From: an uncultured Clostridia bacterium
GTDB lineage: Bacteria; Bacillota_I; Bacilli_A; RF39; UBA660
Assembly: GCA_947168405.1 (NCBI GenBank)
Contig: CAMVLU010000007.1
Location: forward strand, 1 to 34,025
Direction: 5' to 3'
DNA: 34,025 bases
The translations under genes were made by a program, and so were the position numbers. Below are positions 33,081 to 34,025 of this stretch, one piece after another. A model generated the notes under the pieces. That model ran no database searches and was not told where the DNA came from. It was given only the letters and a program-made list of their open reading frames with translations. Numbering within the stretch: position 1 is the stretch's first letter; each line of letters starts with the position of its first letter.

Positions 33081-33213
33081 AACCCCCCCTTAAAGAAAAA
33101 AGGCGATAATACTTTTCAATATTAACGCTTTTTATAGACAATAAAAGATAACTATTATTGATAATAATTAGAAAATATAATATAAATAATAAAAATTCTA
33201 AAAAATGTTTCAT
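33073..33213 (-). CDS. 46-residue peptide with one membrane helix, first gene of the radical SAM operon
   Basis: Starts MKHFLEFLLFILYFLIIINN, a membrane helix or signal-like segment, followed by a short polar tail (SIKSVNIEKYYRLF) and LRGGYE. GGAG lies 6 nt before the ATG and a near-consensus promoter lies at 33260-33288, so this is the first translated gene of the operon. Its last codons contain the ribosome site of the next gene, which explains the RGG, so that GG need not be a processing site. It could be a precursor peptide, a membrane partner or a coupling leader. Deleting one G of the G7 run would join it in frame to the kinase/phosphatase. Confidence 0.6.
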   Translation of the reverse strand: MKHFLEFLLFILYFLIIINNSYLLLSIKSVNIEKYYRLFSLRGGYE

Positions 33214-33259
33214 ATTATTCTCCTATTTATTAATACTATATCTCGTAAATTCATTAACT

Positions 33260-33288
33260 ATATTAATAAAAATAGTTTTATTTGTCAA
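33260..33288 (-). promoter_or_regulatory. Near-consensus sigma-A promoter of the radical SAM operon
   Basis: On the minus strand a perfect TTGACA (33288-33283), a 17-bp spacer and TAATAT (33265-33260). RNA would start about 33253, 40 nt before the peptide gene. The -35 is the best seen in the window. Confidence 0.75.
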
Positions 33289-33313
33289 TACAATTATCTT
33301 TTTTTTATTTATT

Positions 33314-33322
33314 TGGTATAAT
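33314..33322 (+). promoter_or_regulatory. Extended -10 promoter of the divergent gene
   Basis: TGG-TATAAT is a perfect extended -10. RNA would begin about 33329, only about 11 nt before the ATG, giving a nearly leaderless message. No good -35 is seen. Confidence 0.55.
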
Positions 33323-33339
33323 ATCTACTGGTGATCAAT

Positions 33340-34025
33340 ATGTCTGTCCATATTAATCATGATAAAATTATTAATATAATTGAAAATGATTTAATGGTAT
33401 TTGATGAAAGAAATATATTAAATGAAATTAAAAATATTCCTAATACAATACCAAATAATTTAACACCACTAGAAAAAACTAGATATATTTATAAAAAATT
33501 AGGAAATTTATTTTGTTTTGATTATCGGACAAGATTTACTGATAATGTAACAGAAGCAATTACCAAACCACTTAATTATAATTATTATATTAATAACTTC
33601 GTATCATGTATTCCAATGGCAATTATATTAAATAAATTACTTAACAATATTAATGGAGTAAGTTCTATAATAATACCTAGACAAATTCCTAATTTAAGAG
33701 GAGCGGCTTTTCAAGAACAACATACTGCTAATGAAATAACAATCAATAATAAAAAATATTTAATAGATTTAGCACTTGATTTATATTTAATACAATCTAA
33801 TTGTCAAACTAAATATTTTGCTGCACAATCAGATAATAATAAATATCAAACCTTATCTAATAATAAATTAAAAGAAATCGATAAAAAATTAAATTTTAAT
33901 ACTAATTATTTAGATGATTCAATATTACAAATAAAAAAAAAATTAACAAAAATACAAAAAGCACATAATTATTTTAATACTATCATCTTAAATATAAATC
34001 TTCTTTATGAAAAATATCAAAGTCA
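33340..34025 (+). CDS. Possible transglutaminase/papain-like cysteine protein (3'-truncated by window)
   Basis: The frame is open for 228 codons to the right edge. A ribosome site GGTGATC, a perfect match to the 16S tail, lies just before the ATG; an in-frame GTG at 33331 is less likely because it is inside that site. The sequence shows C90 in NNFVSCIPMAIILNKLL, H128 in QEQHTANEI and D143 in KKYLIDLALD. This order and the context (Cys at a helix start, His before a strand, Asp after a strand) match the transglutaminase-like fold, where they form a catalytic triad. The assignment is my inference from pattern only. Divergent from the radical SAM operon, so it may process a modified peptide. Confidence 0.6.
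   Translation, partial: MSVHINHDKIINIIENDLMVFDERNILNEIKNIPNTIPNNLTPLEKTRYIYKKLGNLFCFDYRTRFTDNVTEAITKPLNYNYYINNFVSCIPMAIILNKLLNNINGVSSIIIPRQIPNLRGAAFQEQHTANEITINNKKYLIDLALDLYLIQSNCQTKYFAAQSDNNKYQTLSNNKLKEIDKKLNFNTNYLDDSILQIKKKLTKIQKAHNYFNTIILNINLLYEKYQS

Noticed and set aside
33196-33213. Reading the RGG near the end of the 46-residue peptide as a double-glycine leader cleavage site
   Set aside because: Only two residues follow the GG, and the codons are explained by the downstream ribosome site.
1-34025. CRISPR arrays, tRNA/rRNA genes, insertion sequences or prophage genes
   Set aside because: No regularly spaced repeats, cloverleaf with CCA-type ends, transposase motifs or phage structural genes were seen.

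Overview
The window is very AT-rich DNA with densely packed genes, strong Shine-Dalgarno (SD) sites (AGGAGG, AGGTGA) and ordinary use of TGA as a stop (for example ending rlmN and the acyl-CoA ligase gene). The gene content is that of a low-GC Gram-positive with a cell wall: a lipoteichoic-acid-synthase-type sulfatase, a PASTA kinase, a membrane-bound NodB polysaccharide deacetylase, a T-box and HU. The rlmN-prpC-prkC-rsgA-rpe order is the classic Bacillota one. My inference is an uncultured gut Bacillota related to the Erysipelotrichia/RF39/Mollicutes-neighbour lineages; the sequence alone does not fix the species.

Layout. Positions 1-3112 (+): the 3' part of an LtaS-like gene, then a DapB-like oxidoreductase and a HIT hydrolase as a pair. 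Positions 3126-8499 (-): a prepilin-like protein, a PMCA-type Ca2+ ATPase, a small protein, a long-form PRPP synthetase and a catalytically degraded adenosine-deaminase homologue. Positions 8500-9061 contain no long ORF but a compact RNA locus: a 27-residue membrane peptide with its own promoter, an mRNA whose 5' and 3' ends are complementary, and a convergent antisense RNA with its own promoter. This looks like a type I toxin-antitoxin system. Positions 9062-14074 (-): rlmN-prpC-prkC-rsgA-rpe. Positions 14168-18640 (-): cmk-alaS-holA under an alanine-type T-box. Positions 18660-21838 (-): an acyl-CoA ligase translationally coupled to a surface beta-helix protein. Positions 21916-29001: envelope and hypothetical genes, a CCA-adding enzyme, HU, a VUT-type transporter with a lysine-rich tail, and two membrane proteins of unknown role.

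Positions 29167-34025 form an accessory block. It holds a 46-residue membrane peptide, a fused histidine phosphatase/APH-like kinase, a SPASM radical SAM enzyme with an RRE-like N-terminus and a B12-type radical SAM enzyme, all in one tightly overlapping (-) operon behind a near-consensus promoter. A divergent, window-truncated gene carries a possible Cys-His-Asp (transglutaminase/papain-like) triad. This resembles an undescribed peptide-modification (RiPP-like) locus. A G7 tract at the peptide/kinase junction would fuse the membrane peptide to the kinase in frame if one G were lost.

The two leading candidates for something new are the type I toxin-antitoxin locus near 8.7-9.0 kb and the radical SAM/kinase-phosphatase locus at 29.2-34.0 kb. 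Most genes end inside or next to their own terminator stem, so intergenic space is very short. No tRNA, rRNA, insertion sequence or CRISPR array was seen.
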